From NCBI GenBank assembly GCA_037968395.1, contig JBBKVK010000322.1, positions 1-64,000 of the forward strand: a DNA stretch of 64,000 nucleotides, read 5' to 3'. Position 1 is the first letter of the stretch, and the number at the start of each line of letters is the position of its first letter. Positions 16,485 to 25,286 of the stretch are shown one piece after another. Origin of the DNA: JADKBO01 sp037968395. Lineage in GTDB: Bacteria > Bacteroidota > Bacteroidia > Chitinophagales > Saprospiraceae. The notes under the pieces are model-generated. The model made no database searches. It worked only from the letters and a program-made list of their open reading frames with translations, and was not told the origin of the DNA. Position numbers and translations under genes: made by a program.

Positions 16485-17279
16485 CTAAATATCAATAAGA
16501 TAGGTACTTTTTTTTATTTCTTCTTTCAAATAGCTATGATCGGACAAAATATCTGCCTTTCCTTTGCGTATTGCAACTGAATGCTCATAATGTGCCGAAG
16601 CTTTATTATCTCTTGTCTTTATTGTCCATCCATCAGCACTTTGTGTTACTTTACGTGACCCTAAGGTGATCATTGGCTCTATGGCTATTACTAATCCTTC
16701 TTTTAGGATAGGCCCCTGTCCTCGTCTTCCAAAATTAGGAACATCAGGCTTTTCATGTAATTTTTTTCCAAGTCCATGTCCTACTAGTTCTCTAACTACA
16801 CCGTATCTATGCTTAGTTTCCGTATGCATTTGTATAGCACTACTTATATCTCCTACTCTTTTACCTGCAATTGCTTGCTCAATACCTAAGTATAAAGATT
16901 CGCTTGTAACTTTACATAATTTGACTACTTCATCAGATGCCCCATCAAAAATAAACGTGTAAGCTGCATCTCCATAAAATTCATTCATCAAAACGCCACA
17001 ATCTATCGATGCAATATCTCCTTCTTTAAAAACTCTACCTTTAGGCAACCCGTGAACAACTTCATCGTTTACTGAAATTAGTAAAGTCGAAGGGCATCCA
17101 TAGAGCCCTTTAAATCCCGGAATTCCTTTATGATCTCTAATAAATTTTTCAGCTTCAGAATCTAGCTTTTCACCTGTCATTCCAGGTTTTAGCATTGTTG
17201 CTGCAAAAGCAAGGGTTTTTGAAACTAACAAACAGCTCTGTCTAATCAGCTCTATTTCTTCCTCAGTCTTATAAATCAT
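16485..17279 (-). CDS. map: Methionine aminopeptidase, type I
   Basis: Removes the initiator methionine from nascent proteins. The 264 residues hold all five metal ligands of the family: the two Asp in DCGVLMNEFYGDAAY, the His in VGHGLGKKLHE, and the Glu residues in IAIEPMITLG and HYEHSVAI. The early His of VVHGLPKGR is the usual active-site His. There is no N-terminal SH3 or zinc-finger extension, so it is the short type Ia. It begins 3 bases after secY; map following secY without adk between them is common in Bacteroidetes. Confidence 0.96.
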   Translation of the reverse strand: MIYKTEEEIELIRQSCLLVSKTLAFAATMLKPGMTGEKLDSEAEKFIRDHKGIPGFKGLYGCPSTLLISVNDEVVHGLPKGRVFKEGDIASIDCGVLMNEFYGDAAYTFIFDGASDEVVKLCKVTSESLYLGIEQAIAGKRVGDISSAIQMHTETKHRYGVVRELVGHGLGKKLHEKPDVPNFGRRGQGPILKEGLVIAIEPMITLGSRKVTQSADGWTIKTRDNKASAHYEHSVAIRKGKADILSDHSYLKEEIKKSTYLIDI

Positions 17280-17282
17280 GTA

Positions 17283-18653
17283 TTAAAAACTAGCACCTAT
17301 CTGCATGCCATCTCCACTATTTCTACCTTTCAACTTTCCTGACTGGACAAGGCCATCATACTTTCTCATTAATAAATAACTTTCGATCTGTTGCAACGTA
17401 TCCAAAACAACACCAACTAAAATTAATAATGAAGTCCCTCCAAAAAATATTGCAAACGGATCACTAACTCCAAAAGCAGCTACGATAGCAGGAAAAATAG
17501 CAATTAGACCTAAAAACACAGACCCTGGTAATGTTACCCTTGTTGTCAATGAGTCAATATAATTTTCAGTATCCTCACCTGGCTTAATACCTGGAATAAA
17601 AGAGTTCTGTCTATTTAAGTGCTCAGCATACTGTTTAGGATTAACTATAAGTGCCGTATATATGTATGTAAATAATACTACTAGAGTGAAAAATATTAGA
17701 TTATAAGGTATTGATTTCCAATTATTAAGAGCAATCAAAAAATCACTTTGTTCTCCACCATTTGAAGCAGCCCATTGAGCTAGGGTTAATGGTAAAAACA
17801 TGATAGCTTGTGCAAATATGATTGGCATTACACCTGAAGCATTAACTTTTAAAGGAATATAGTCTCTATTTCCTTGCACCGGCATTTCTCCTGTAGAACG
17901 ACCAACCATTCTCTTTGCAAATTGAATAGGAATTTTTCTAACTCCTTGTACAACTAAAATTGAAGCTAATACAACTAAAAATAATACTGCAATTTCTAAT
18001 AATAGAATGAAAAATCCAGAATTTGCTAACTGACCTTGTATCTCCCCTACAAATGACCTAGGTAATGTAGCAATAATACCGATCATAATTAGTAATGAAA
18101 TACCATTACCTATACCTCTATCCGTAATTTTCTCTCCTAACCACATTGCAAATATTGTACCTGCAGATAAAATAATGGAATTACTAAAAAAGAACACGCC
18201 TCTGCTAACTCCAGGATCTATTGCACCTGGTGTATTTGCTAATAAAGCTAAATATCCACTACCTTGTACTAATGTAATAAATACAGTTAATAATCTGGTA
18301 TACTGTGTAATTTTCTTTCTTCCAGATTCTCCTTCAGTTTGTTGTAACTTTTGAAAATATGGAACTGCATAACCTAAAAGTTGGAGAATAATTGAAGCAG
18401 TAATATAAGGCATAATCCCTAAGGCAAATATTGCCCCTTGATTAAAAGCACCACCCGTAAAGTTATTAATTAAGGTAAGGAGGTCATTTGAACTTCTATT
18501 AGCAACTGAAGCCGCTAATGCATCAGCGTTAACCCCTGGTAATACAATATACGAACCTAATCTAAATACTGCCAGAATAAAAAGAGTAAAAATAATTTTA
18601 TCTCTTAATTCCTTTATACTCCATATATTTTTAAGTGTCTCTAAAAATTTCAT
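17283..18653 (-). CDS. secY: Preprotein translocase subunit SecY
   Basis: Channel subunit of the Sec translocon in the inner membrane. The 456 residues show about ten membrane spans, beginning with the first at LRDKIIFTLFILAVFRLG. Family blocks include GIMPYITASIILQLL, the cytoplasmic loop GRSTGEMPVQGNRDYIPLKVN and GIGNGISLLIMIGI. It serves the many signal-peptide proteins in this window. It sits 10 bases after rplO, as in the spc operon. Confidence 0.97.
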   Translation of the reverse strand: MKFLETLKNIWSIKELRDKIIFTLFILAVFRLGSYIVLPGVNADALAASVANRSSNDLLTLINNFTGGAFNQGAIFALGIMPYITASIILQLLGYAVPYFQKLQQTEGESGRKKITQYTRLLTVFITLVQGSGYLALLANTPGAIDPGVSRGVFFFSNSIILSAGTIFAMWLGEKITDRGIGNGISLLIMIGIIATLPRSFVGEIQGQLANSGFFILLLEIAVLFLVVLASILVVQGVRKIPIQFAKRMVGRSTGEMPVQGNRDYIPLKVNASGVMPIIFAQAIMFLPLTLAQWAASNGGEQSDFLIALNNWKSIPYNLIFFTLVVLFTYIYTALIVNPKQYAEHLNRQNSFIPGIKPGEDTENYIDSLTTRVTLPGSVFLGLIAIFPAIVAAFGVSDPFAIFFGGTSLLILVGVVLDTLQQIESYLLMRKYDGLVQSGKLKGRNSGDGMQIGASF

Positions 18654-18663
18654 CTCTATTTTG

Positions 18664-19110
18664 TTATTCAGTTATAACAGATCCGCCTGCAGCTTCAATC
18701 TTAGCTTTTGCTGCATCAGATATCTTCAATGTCTTAACTGTTATTTTCGAAGTAAGCTCACCATATGCTAAAAACTTGATATTATCGCTATTTGAAACAA
18801 TACCTAATTCCACTAATGAATCTTTAGAAAATTCGTTAATATTATATTTTTCAGCAATTTCTTGCAGTCTTCCTACATTTATTGCTACATAACTAACTCT
18901 ATTAAAGTTCTTAAACCCTCTTTTAGGAAGTCTCATTTGAAGTGGCATTTGCCCACCTTCAAATCCTCTTTTACTCTTATAACCAGACCTAGATTTAGCT
19001 CCGTTATGGCCTCTAGTAGAAGTTCCACCTCTTCCAGATCCTTGACCTCTTCCAATTCGCTTATCCGATTTGACTGATCCTTGTGCTGGTGTTAAATTAT
19101 TTAATTCCAT
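18664..19110 (-). CDS. rplO: 50S ribosomal protein L15
   Basis: Large-subunit protein of 148 residues. The N-terminal arm is very basic and Gly-rich (GRGQGSGRGGTSTRGHNG), as typical of L15, and threads through 23S rRNA; the C-terminal globular domain ends with the KAKIEAAGGSV motif. Gap of 23 bases after rpmD. Confidence 0.96.
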   Translation of the reverse strand: MELNNLTPAQGSVKSDKRIGRGQGSGRGGTSTRGHNGAKSRSGYKSKRGFEGGQMPLQMRLPKRGFKNFNRVSYVAINVGRLQEIAEKYNINEFSKDSLVELGIVSNSDNIKFLAYGELTSKITVKTLKISDAAKAKIEAAGGSVITE

Positions 19111-19133
19111 TTGTTAATAGTCTTTAATAGGTT

Positions 19134-19313
19134 TTACAAATTTTCTACAGATAATAGATGTTGAACTTTTGCAACCATTCCCATAACCTGAGGTGAAGCT
19201 TCTTTTTCAACAGTTTGGTGCATCTTCTTAAGACCTAATGCTATCATAGTAGCTTTCTGCTTTTTTGGTCTATCAATAACACTTCTGATTTGTGTAATTT
19301 TTATCTTACCCAT
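19134..19313 (-). CDS. rpmD: 50S ribosomal protein L30
   Basis: A 59-residue protein starting MGKIKITQIRSVIDRPKKQK and containing ALGLKKMHQTVEKEASPQVMGMV, the conserved L30 core with its basic loop and helix. The length is typical (about 58-60). It lies between rpsE (24 bases) and rplO (23 bases), exactly where the spc operon has it. Confidence 0.95.
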   Translation of the reverse strand: MGKIKITQIRSVIDRPKKQKATMIALGLKKMHQTVEKEASPQVMGMVAKVQHLLSVENL

Positions 19314-19337
19314 GGTAATATTTGTTTTTAATACAAG

Positions 19338-19853
19338 TTATCCTTCAAACACTTTTTGAAGAGAAATTCCTCTTTGTCTTGCAACTTCATTAGCATCCCT
19401 CATCTTAAGTAAAGCATCAACTGTAGCCTTAACAACATTATGAGGATTTGAAGATCCTTGTGATTTTGCTAATACATTATGTACACCGGCTATTTCTAGA
19501 ACTGCTCTCATCGCACCTCCCGCAATAACTCCTGTACCATCAGAAGCAGGTTTTATAAGAACCTTACCAGCTCCATATTTTCCTTTTTGCTCATGAGGTA
19601 TAGTACCATTAATAATTGGAACTTTTACTAAATTTTTCTTAGCATCATCAACTGCTTTTGCAATTGACTCAGACACATCTCTTGCTTTACCAAGTCCATA
19701 TCCAACCGTTCCATTACCATCTCCAACTACAACTAAAGCTGAAAAGCTGAATGTTCTACCTCCTTTAGTAACTTTTGCTACTCTTGAAAGATTTACTAAC
19801 TTATCTTTAAGCTCAGATTCTGTGGGATTTACCCTTTTAGTTTTTTCGGCCAT
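19338..19853 (-). CDS. rpsE: 30S ribosomal protein S5
   Basis: Small-subunit body protein involved in decoding accuracy and mRNA entry. The 171 residues contain the double-stranded-RNA-binding-like N-terminal domain (RVAKVTKGGRTFSFSALVVVGD) and the C-terminal domain with GGAMRAVLEIAGVHNVLAKS(Q)GSSNPHN. The spectinomycin-loop region (KVTKGGR) looks wild type. Gap of 21 bases after rplR. Confidence 0.97.
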   Translation of the reverse strand: MAEKTKRVNPTESELKDKLVNLSRVAKVTKGGRTFSFSALVVVGDGNGTVGYGLGKARDVSESIAKAVDDAKKNLVKVPIINGTIPHEQKGKYGAGKVLIKPASDGTGVIAGGAMRAVLEIAGVHNVLAKSQGSSNPHNVVKATVDALLKMRDANEVARQRGISLQKVFEG

Positions 19854-19874
19854 TATATTATTATTGACGTTTAA

Positions 19875-20219
19875 TTAGAAAGATAATCCACCTGCTCTAG
19901 CTCCATCAGCTAAGGCTTTAACTCTTCCGTGATAAAGATTTCCACCTCTATCGAAAACAATGTTATTAATTCCCGCAGCTTTTGCTTTCTCAGCAATTAC
20001 AGCACCAACAGCTTTAGCTATTTCTACCTTAGTACCTTCAGATTTAACTTGTTTACTAGATGCTGACGCAATTGTCGTACCAGTTAAATCATCAATACAT
20101 TGAGCATATATATTCTTATTACTCCTAAATATGCTTAACCTTGGTAAAACAGCCGTACCACTAATCTTCTTACGTATTCTACTACGGATTTTACTCTTTT
20201 GTATTCTTTTACTATACAT
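19875..20219 (-). CDS. rplR: 50S ribosomal protein L18
   Basis: Binds 5S rRNA and helps dock it on the large subunit. The 114 residues include the motif PRLSIFRSNKNIYAQ(C)IDD and the C-terminal VFDRGGNLYHGRVKALADGAR, which are standard. Gap of 18 bases after rplF. Confidence 0.97.
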   Translation of the reverse strand: MYSKRIQKSKIRSRIRKKISGTAVLPRLSIFRSNKNIYAQCIDDLTGTTIASASSKQVKSEGTKVEIAKAVGAVIAEKAKAAGINNIVFDRGGNLYHGRVKALADGARAGGLSF

Positions 20220-20237
20220 TCCTTAAAATTATATAGA

Positions 20238-20792
20238 TTATTTACTCGCTGTCTTACCAGCTTTTCTCCTTATTACTTCACCCAAGAATCTTATACCTTT
20301 ACCTTTATATGGTTCAGGTTTCCTGAATGCCCTTATTTTAGCACATACTTGCCCAATCAACTGTTTATCATTAGAGCTCAATACAACCATTGGATTCTTA
20401 CCCTTTTCAGATTTACTTTCAATGGATACCTCATCTGGTACATAAAAATAAATAGGGTGGGAATATCCAAGTGTTAATTCTAATAAGTTACCAGTATTAC
20501 TTACTCTATATCCTACCCCAACTAACTCTAAAGTTTTCGTATACCCTTCGGTAACTCCGATAACCATATTATTAATAAGAGCTCTAGACAAACCATGTAA
20601 AGACCTATGGCTTGGTTGATTAGAAGATCTTGTTGCTGAAATCACACCATCTTCTAAAGACAATGATATATCAGGGCTGATCTGTTCTGACAACTCTCCT
20701 TTTGGTCCTTTAACAGTTACTAAGTTACTTTTACTAATGTCTATGGTAACTCCTGAAGGTAACTCTATTGGTGCTAACCCTACTCGTGACAT
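20238..20792 (-). CDS. rplF: 50S ribosomal protein L6
   Basis: Large-subunit protein near the factor-binding centre, 184 residues in two related alpha/beta domains. It begins MSRVGLAPIELPSGVTI and ends with the conserved PEPYKGKGIRFLGEVIRRKAGK. Gap of 22 bases after rpsH. Confidence 0.97.
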   Translation of the reverse strand: MSRVGLAPIELPSGVTIDISKSNLVTVKGPKGELSEQISPDISLSLEDGVISATRSSNQPSHRSLHGLSRALINNMVIGVTEGYTKTLELVGVGYRVSNTGNLLELTLGYSHPIYFYVPDEVSIESKSEKGKNPMVVLSSNDKQLIGQVCAKIRAFRKPEPYKGKGIRFLGEVIRRKAGKTASK

Positions 20793-20814
20793 GTGTTAAA
20801 TCTTTTATTAATTA

Positions 20815-21219
20815 TTAATATACGTAGCAAATGATTTCACCTCCAACGTTTTGAGCTCTTGCAGCTTTATCAGTTACAACACCCGTAGAAGTTGAAACAA
20901 TAGCAATACCAAGCCCATTGGCAATTCGAGGGATATCAGTAGATTTTGAATACTTTCTCAAACCCGGTCTAGATATTCTACCTAATTGCTTTATTACAGG
21001 AACTTTTGTCTTCTTATCATACTTAAGAGCTATTAAAATCTCTCCTTGTACTGAAGCCTCATCATCAAATTTATACTTTAATATATAACCTTGATCATAT
21101 AAAATTTCTGTAATCGCCTTTTTCAATTTCGAAGCAGGAATCTTAACTATTGTATGACCTGCTTTTTGTGCATTTCTTATCCTAGTAAGATAATCTGCTA
21201 TTGGATCTGTAACCATCAT
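20815..21219 (-). CDS. rpsH: 30S ribosomal protein S8
   Basis: Central 16S rRNA-binding assembly protein, which in E. coli also represses the spc operon. The 134 residues start with two ATG codons (MMVTDPIADYLTRIRNA); the second may be the real start. The C-terminal signature STSTGVVTDKAARAQNVGGEIICYVY is typical. Gap of 27 bases after rpsN. Confidence 0.96.
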   Translation of the reverse strand: MMVTDPIADYLTRIRNAQKAGHTIVKIPASKLKKAITEILYDQGYILKYKFDDEASVQGEILIALKYDKKTKVPVIKQLGRISRPGLRKYSKSTDIPRIANGLGIAIVSTSTGVVTDKAARAQNVGGEIICYVY

Positions 21220-21246
21220 AGTTTAAACAGCTTAAATTTTTATTAA

Positions 21247-21516
21247 TTACCAGCTAGCTTTTGTTATTCCAGGTATTAACCCTTCATTAGCCATTTTTCT
21301 GAACAATACTCTATTTATTCCAAACTTTCTCATATAACCTTTAGGTCTTCCTGAAAGTTGGCATCTATTATGCAATCTTACCTTTGAACTATTCTTAGGT
21401 AATTTATCTAACGCCTCATAATCTCCAGCATCTTTCAAACGCTTTCTTAGATCAGCATACTTTGCTACTAATCTCTCTCTCTTCTTTTCTCTAGCTATAA
21501 CTGATTTCCTAGCCAT
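21247..21516 (-). CDS. rpsN: 30S ribosomal protein S14, zinc-free type
   Basis: The 89-residue long form of S14, which lies in the head of the small subunit. It ends with RCQLSGRPKGYMRKFGINRV...GITKASW, the S14 signature. The CxxC pairs of the short zinc-binding form are absent, so it does not depend on zinc. It begins 2 bases after rplE. Confidence 0.96.
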   Translation of the reverse strand: MARKSVIAREKKRERLVAKYADLRKRLKDAGDYEALDKLPKNSSKVRLHNRCQLSGRPKGYMRKFGINRVLFRKMANEGLIPGITKASW

Positions 21517-21518
21517 AA

Positions 21519-22076
21519 TTAATTATTTATGTTTTTGAAAGGCATACCCAACAATCTTAATAATTCATAAGCCTCTGCATCTGTAGGGGCTGATGTTACA
21601 AAGGTAATATCCATACCCGTTATTTTGTTAACTTTATCGATATCAATTTCAGGAAAAATGATTTGTTCAGTAATACCCATGGTATAGTTACCTCTACCAT
21701 CGAAACCTTTATCATTAATACCTCTGAAATCCCTAACTCTAGGTAAAGCTACAGTCACAAGTCTATCAAGAAATTCATACATTCTTTCACTTCTAAGAGT
21801 AACTTTCGCACCAATAACCATATCTTCTCTCAATTTAAAATTAGAGATTGATGTTTTTGCTATTGTTGGTACTGCTTTCTGACCTGCAATAATTGACATT
21901 TCACTAAGTGCAGAATCAGCTAACTTTTTATCTTGAGTTGCACCACCTACACCTTGGTTTAAACAAATTTTTTGCAAAACAGGTATTTGCATAGTCGATT
22001 TGTAATTAAACTTCTCATATAGAGCAGTTTTAATTTCCTTATCGTACTTATTCTTAAGTCTATTTATGTATTCCAT
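21519..22076 (-). CDS. rplE: 50S ribosomal protein L5
   Basis: Binds 5S rRNA and contacts the P-site tRNA. The 185 residues contain KICLNQGVGGATQDKK and RDFRGINDKGFDGRGNYTMGI(T)EQ, conserved in the family. Its start codon overlaps the rplX stop by one base (TAATG), so translation is probably coupled. Confidence 0.97.
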   Translation of the reverse strand: MEYINRLKNKYDKEIKTALYEKFNYKSTMQIPVLQKICLNQGVGGATQDKKLADSALSEMSIIAGQKAVPTIAKTSISNFKLREDMVIGAKVTLRSERMYEFLDRLVTVALPRVRDFRGINDKGFDGRGNYTMGITEQIIFPEIDIDKVNKITGMDITFVTSAPTDAEAYELLRLLGMPFKNINN

Positions 22077-22420
22077 TACTTAATAATTTCTCCAGATTTT
22101 TTAGAATAACGGACACTCTTTCCGTCTACCTTTTTTCTTCCAATTCTAGTTGGTTTGCCTGACTTAGGATCAACCAACATAATATTAGATAAGTGAATAG
22201 AAGATTCTATTTCATTTATACCACCAGGGTTTGTTTCTGAAGCTTTAGTATGCTTCTTTACAAGATTTATACCTTCTACTATAGCTCTATTCGTCTTAAT
22301 AAAAACCTCTAAAACTTTTCCTTCTTGTCCTTTTGAAGAACCCGATATAACTGCAACCAAATCTCCCTTTTTAACGTGAAGTTTAGGTGCAAATCTCTTT
22401 GTAGTGAACTTTGTCATCAT
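22076..22420 (-). CDS. rplX: 50S ribosomal protein L24
   Basis: Assembly-initiator protein near the exit tunnel with a KOW motif at HVKKGDLVAVISGSSKGQEG. The 114 residues start with two ATG codons, of which either may be used. The last base of its stop is the first base of the rplE start. Confidence 0.96.
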   Translation of the reverse strand: MMTKFTTKRFAPKLHVKKGDLVAVISGSSKGQEGKVLEVFIKTNRAIVEGINLVKKHTKASETNPGGINEIESSIHLSNIMLVDPKSGKPTRIGRKKVDGKSVRYSKKSGEIIK

Positions 22421-22433
22421 TCTATTTTATGTA

Positions 22434-22799
22434 TTAAAGCACTTCTGGTGCAAGTGATACAATTTTCATATAGTCCTTTTCTCTTAATTCTCTGGCAACA
22501 GGCCCGAAAATCCTTGTTCCTCTTGGCTCCCCAGTAGCACTTAAAAGAACTACTGCATTATCATCAAATCTAATATAAGAACCATCTTTTCGTCTTAATT
22601 CTTTCTTAGTTCTAACGATCACAGCTTTAGAAACAGTACCTTTTTTAATACCTCCAGGAGAAGCATCCTTTACTGTTACTACAATCTGATCACCCACAGA
22701 GGCATATCTTCTTTTTGTACCACCGAGAACTCTAATACATAAAACCTCTTTGGCACCGCTATTATCTGCTACTCTTAATCTAGACTCCTGTTGAATCAT
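22434..22799 (-). CDS. rplN: 50S ribosomal protein L14
   Basis: Large-subunit protein at the intersubunit face. The 121 residues start MIQQESRLRVADNSGAKEVLCI and hold the typical GSYIRFDDNAVVLLS(A)TGEPRGTRIFGPVARELR block. Gap of 25 bases after rpsQ. Confidence 0.97.
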   Translation of the reverse strand: MIQQESRLRVADNSGAKEVLCIRVLGGTKRRYASVGDQIVVTVKDASPGGIKKGTVSKAVIVRTKKELRRKDGSYIRFDDNAVVLLSATGEPRGTRIFGPVARELREKDYMKIVSLAPEVL

Positions 22800-22824
22800 T
22801 TCTTTTTAATTTAAGCGATTATTA

Positions 22825-23085
22825 TTATTTAGCTTGCTCTAACACTTCTACCAATCTCCATCTCTTCTTAGCACTCAATGGTCTAGATTCCACTAACTTT
22901 ACAGTATCCCCTTCGTTACACTGATTAGTCTCATCATGAGCCATAAACTTCTTTGTCTTTTTTACGAATTTTCCGTAAATTGGGTGTTTGATTTTTCTTT
23001 CAACAGCAACTGTTATGGATTTATCCATTTTTGAGCTTGTTACCACTCCAATTATTTGTTTACGGATCGCCTTAATTCCTGACAT
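22825..23085 (-). CDS. rpsQ: 30S ribosomal protein S17
   Basis: Primary 16S rRNA-binding OB-fold protein of 86 residues. The block GVVTSSKMDKSITVAVERKIKHPIYGK and the later NEGDTVKLVESRPLSAKKRW match the family. Gap of 20 bases after rpmC. Confidence 0.97.
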   Translation of the reverse strand: MSGIKAIRKQIIGVVTSSKMDKSITVAVERKIKHPIYGKFVKKTKKFMAHDETNQCNEGDTVKLVESRPLSAKKRWRLVEVLEQAK

Positions 23086-23105
23086 AGTAATTATAATTTA
23101 TAAGA

Positions 23106-23360
23106 TTATCTTCTTCTTTCTCTAATTTTAGATCTATTCGCCAACTGAATGTCACTCATTGCAGCTAGTTCTCTTGCTCTAATTTCAGTATTTACTTTAG
23201 CAATTTCTCTTCTCATGCCTCTTAATTGAAGAGGATTCTGAATGCCTCTTACGGCATGATCAAATTGCATTTTCTTTAACTCTTCACCTAGTTCATTTAC
23301 CTCATTTAATAGAGCGTCTTGATCTAATGCTTTAAGTTCTGTTGTTCTCTTAGTTGCCAT
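23106..23360 (-). CDS. rpmC: 50S ribosomal protein L29
   Basis: A helical large-subunit protein at the exit tunnel that forms part of the SRP and trigger-factor dock. I chose the ATG at 23360, giving 84 residues (MATKRTTELKAL...); a TTG two codons upstream is less likely. The core ELKKMQFDHAVRGIQNPLQLRGMRREIAK is conserved. It has a longer C-terminal tail ending KIRERRR than the roughly 63 residues of E. coli L29. Confidence 0.95.
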   Translation of the reverse strand: MATKRTTELKALDQDALLNEVNELGEELKKMQFDHAVRGIQNPLQLRGMRREIAKVNTEIRARELAAMSDIQLANRSKIRERRR

Positions 23361-23374
23361 TATCAAAAAATATA

Positions 23375-23794
23375 TTATTGTACATAATCATGTCTAACTA
23401 TAAAGCTAGTGTGAACAGGTAGTTTCTGTGCTGCTAAACGTAATGCCTCCTTAGCTATTTCTAGAGGGACACCATCCATTTCAAACATTATTGTACCTGG
23501 TTTTACAACAGCTACCCAATGATCTAAAGCTCCTTTACCCTTACCCATTCTTACTTCAGCAGGTTTTGAAGTTATAGGCTTATCTGGAAATATTCTGATC
23601 CAAACTTTACCTTCTCTCTTCATATATCTTGTCATTGCAATCCTTGCTGACTCGATCTGTCTGTTAGTAATTCTAGAAGCATCCAAAGACTTTAATCCAA
23701 AAGAACCAAAACTAATGGTATGACCTCTACCGGCATTACCTTTAATCCTACCTTTCTGCTGCTTTCTATATTTTGTCCTTTTCGGTTGTAACAT
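23375..23794 (-). CDS. rplP: 50S ribosomal protein L16
   Basis: Large-subunit protein that helps position the A-site tRNA. The 139 residues start MLQPKRTKYRKQQKGRIKG and include WIRIFPDKPITSKPAEVRMGKGKG, all canonical. Gap of 58 bases after rpsC. Confidence 0.97.
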   Translation of the reverse strand: MLQPKRTKYRKQQKGRIKGNAGRGHTISFGSFGLKSLDASRITNRQIESARIAMTRYMKREGKVWIRIFPDKPITSKPAEVRMGKGKGALDHWVAVVKPGTIMFEMDGVPLEIAKEALRLAAQKLPVHTSFIVRHDYVQ

Positions 23795-23852
23795 GATTCA
23801 CTAATTATATGAATACTTTACTTAATAGTAAATGTATAGTTATCAATTAAAT

Positions 23853-24599
23853 TTATCTTCTTTGGCCTCTTCCTTTTCCTCCGCCTCTATTATCTCTTCC
23901 ACCTCTTCCGCCTCTATTATTATCTCTTCCAGTAGCCTTAGTATCAACACCAGCATTTGGTGATAAGTCTCTCTTACCTAAAACCTCTCCTTTACAAATC
24001 CAAACCTTAACTCCAATTAATCCATAAACAGTTAATGCTTCGCTCAATTTGTAATCTATATCAGCTCTAAAAGTATGAAGTGGTGTTCTTCCATCTTTAT
24101 ACTCCTCGCTTCTTGCCATCTCAGCTCCATTCAAACGACCACTGATTCTAACTTTGATGCCCTCTGCACCTGCTCTCATCGTGGACTGAATAGCCATTTT
24201 AATAGCTCTTCTATAATTTATTCTAGATTCAATTTGCTTAGCAATAGTTTCACCAACTATAGCAGCATCCAATTCAGGCTTTCTAATTTCAACAATGTTG
24301 ATTTGAACCTCCTTGTTAGTCAATTTCTTCAACTCTTCCTTAATCTTATCGACTTCAGAGCCACCCTTACCAATAATAATACCTGGTCGAGATGTATTTA
24401 TTGTAACCGTTACTCTTTTTAATGTTCTTTCGATTATGATCTTCGAAATACCACCTTTAGCAATTCTAGCAGATAAATATCTTCTAATATGTTCATCTTC
24501 TACTACCTTGGCAGCAAAATCATGACTACTATACCAGCTAGAGTCCCATCCCTTGATAATTCCTAACCTATTGCCTATTGGATTTGTCTTTTGACCCAT
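23853..24599 (-). CDS. rpsC: 30S ribosomal protein S3
   Basis: Head protein at the mRNA entry site with helicase-assisting residues. The 248 residues hold a KH type II domain with the loop SRPGIIIGKGGSEVDKI and the C-terminal domain with GVKVWICKGEVLG. After residue about 220 there is a Gly/Arg/Asn-rich tail (RGGRGGRDNRGGGKGRG), an RNA-binding-like extension beyond the standard fold. Gap of 15 bases after rplV. Confidence 0.97.
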   Translation of the reverse strand: MGQKTNPIGNRLGIIKGWDSSWYSSHDFAAKVVEDEHIRRYLSARIAKGGISKIIIERTLKRVTVTINTSRPGIIIGKGGSEVDKIKEELKKLTNKEVQINIVEIRKPELDAAIVGETIAKQIESRINYRRAIKMAIQSTMRAGAEGIKVRISGRLNGAEMARSEEYKDGRTPLHTFRADIDYKLSEALTVYGLIGVKVWICKGEVLGKRDLSPNAGVDTKATGRDNNRGGRGGRDNRGGGKGRGQRR

Positions 24600-24614
24600 G
24601 AGTGCTTTTTTAAG

Positions 24615-24989
24615 TTATATTTGTTCTTTGTTTTCAGCCAATGCTACTTTGTTATCAACAACAAGGGTAACATGGTTAAATCTTTTTCTAATTCTATGCG
24701 CTCGTCCATGAGGTGCAGGTTGAAATCTCTTCAACATAGTGCCTTCATCAACAAAAACTGTTTTAACGAATAAATCATGATCCTCAGCACTGCTCGCATT
24801 GTCAGTTTTGTATTCCCAATTTGCAATAGCAGATAATAATAATTTCTCTACCCAAACTGAACCTTCTCTTTTTGTAAACTTAAGGATGTTAAGAGCATCC
24901 AATACTGACTTTCCTCTGATGTTATTCACAACTAACCTCATCTTCCTCGGAGACATTGGACAGTTTTTTAGTTTAGCTACAGCTTCCAT
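24615..24989 (-). CDS. rplV: 50S ribosomal protein L22
   Basis: Lines the exit tunnel with a long beta-hairpin. The 124 residues include LKNCPMSPRKMRLVVNNIRG at the start and the hairpin region TMLKRFQPAPHGRAHRIRKR, which looks wild type (macrolide-resistance changes usually alter this loop). Gap of 24 bases after rpsS. Confidence 0.97.
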   Translation of the reverse strand: MEAVAKLKNCPMSPRKMRLVVNNIRGKSVLDALNILKFTKREGSVWVEKLLLSAIANWEYKTDNASSAEDHDLFVKTVFVDEGTMLKRFQPAPHGRAHRIRKRFNHVTLVVDNKVALAENKEQI

Positions 24990-25013
24990 GATTATGAATT
25001 ATATCTTTTAAAA

Positions 25014-25280
25014 TTATTTTCTATTTCCTGAATGACCTTTGAACGTTCTCGTTGGAGAAAATTCACCCAGCTTATGTCCTACCATATTCTCTGTAACAAA
25101 TACAGGAACAAAAGTTCTACCATTATGCACAGCTATTGTATGACCAACCATTGTTGGTATTACCATAGAAGCCCTTGACCAAGTCTTTATTACTGACTTT
25201 TTAGTGCTTTCGTTAGCTTTATCTATTTTTGCTAACAACTTATGAAATACATAAGGTCCTTTTTTTAATGATCTAGCCAT
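25014..25280 (-). CDS. rpsS: 30S ribosomal protein S19
   Basis: Head protein that pairs with S13. The 88 residues start MARSLKKGPYVFHKLL and contain HNGRTFVPVFVTENMVGHKLGEFSPTRTF, the family signature. It begins 6 bases after rplB. Confidence 0.97.
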   Translation of the reverse strand: MARSLKKGPYVFHKLLAKIDKANESTKKSVIKTWSRASMVIPTMVGHTIAVHNGRTFVPVFVTENMVGHKLGEFSPTRTFKGHSGNRK

Positions 25281-25286
25281 TCTTTG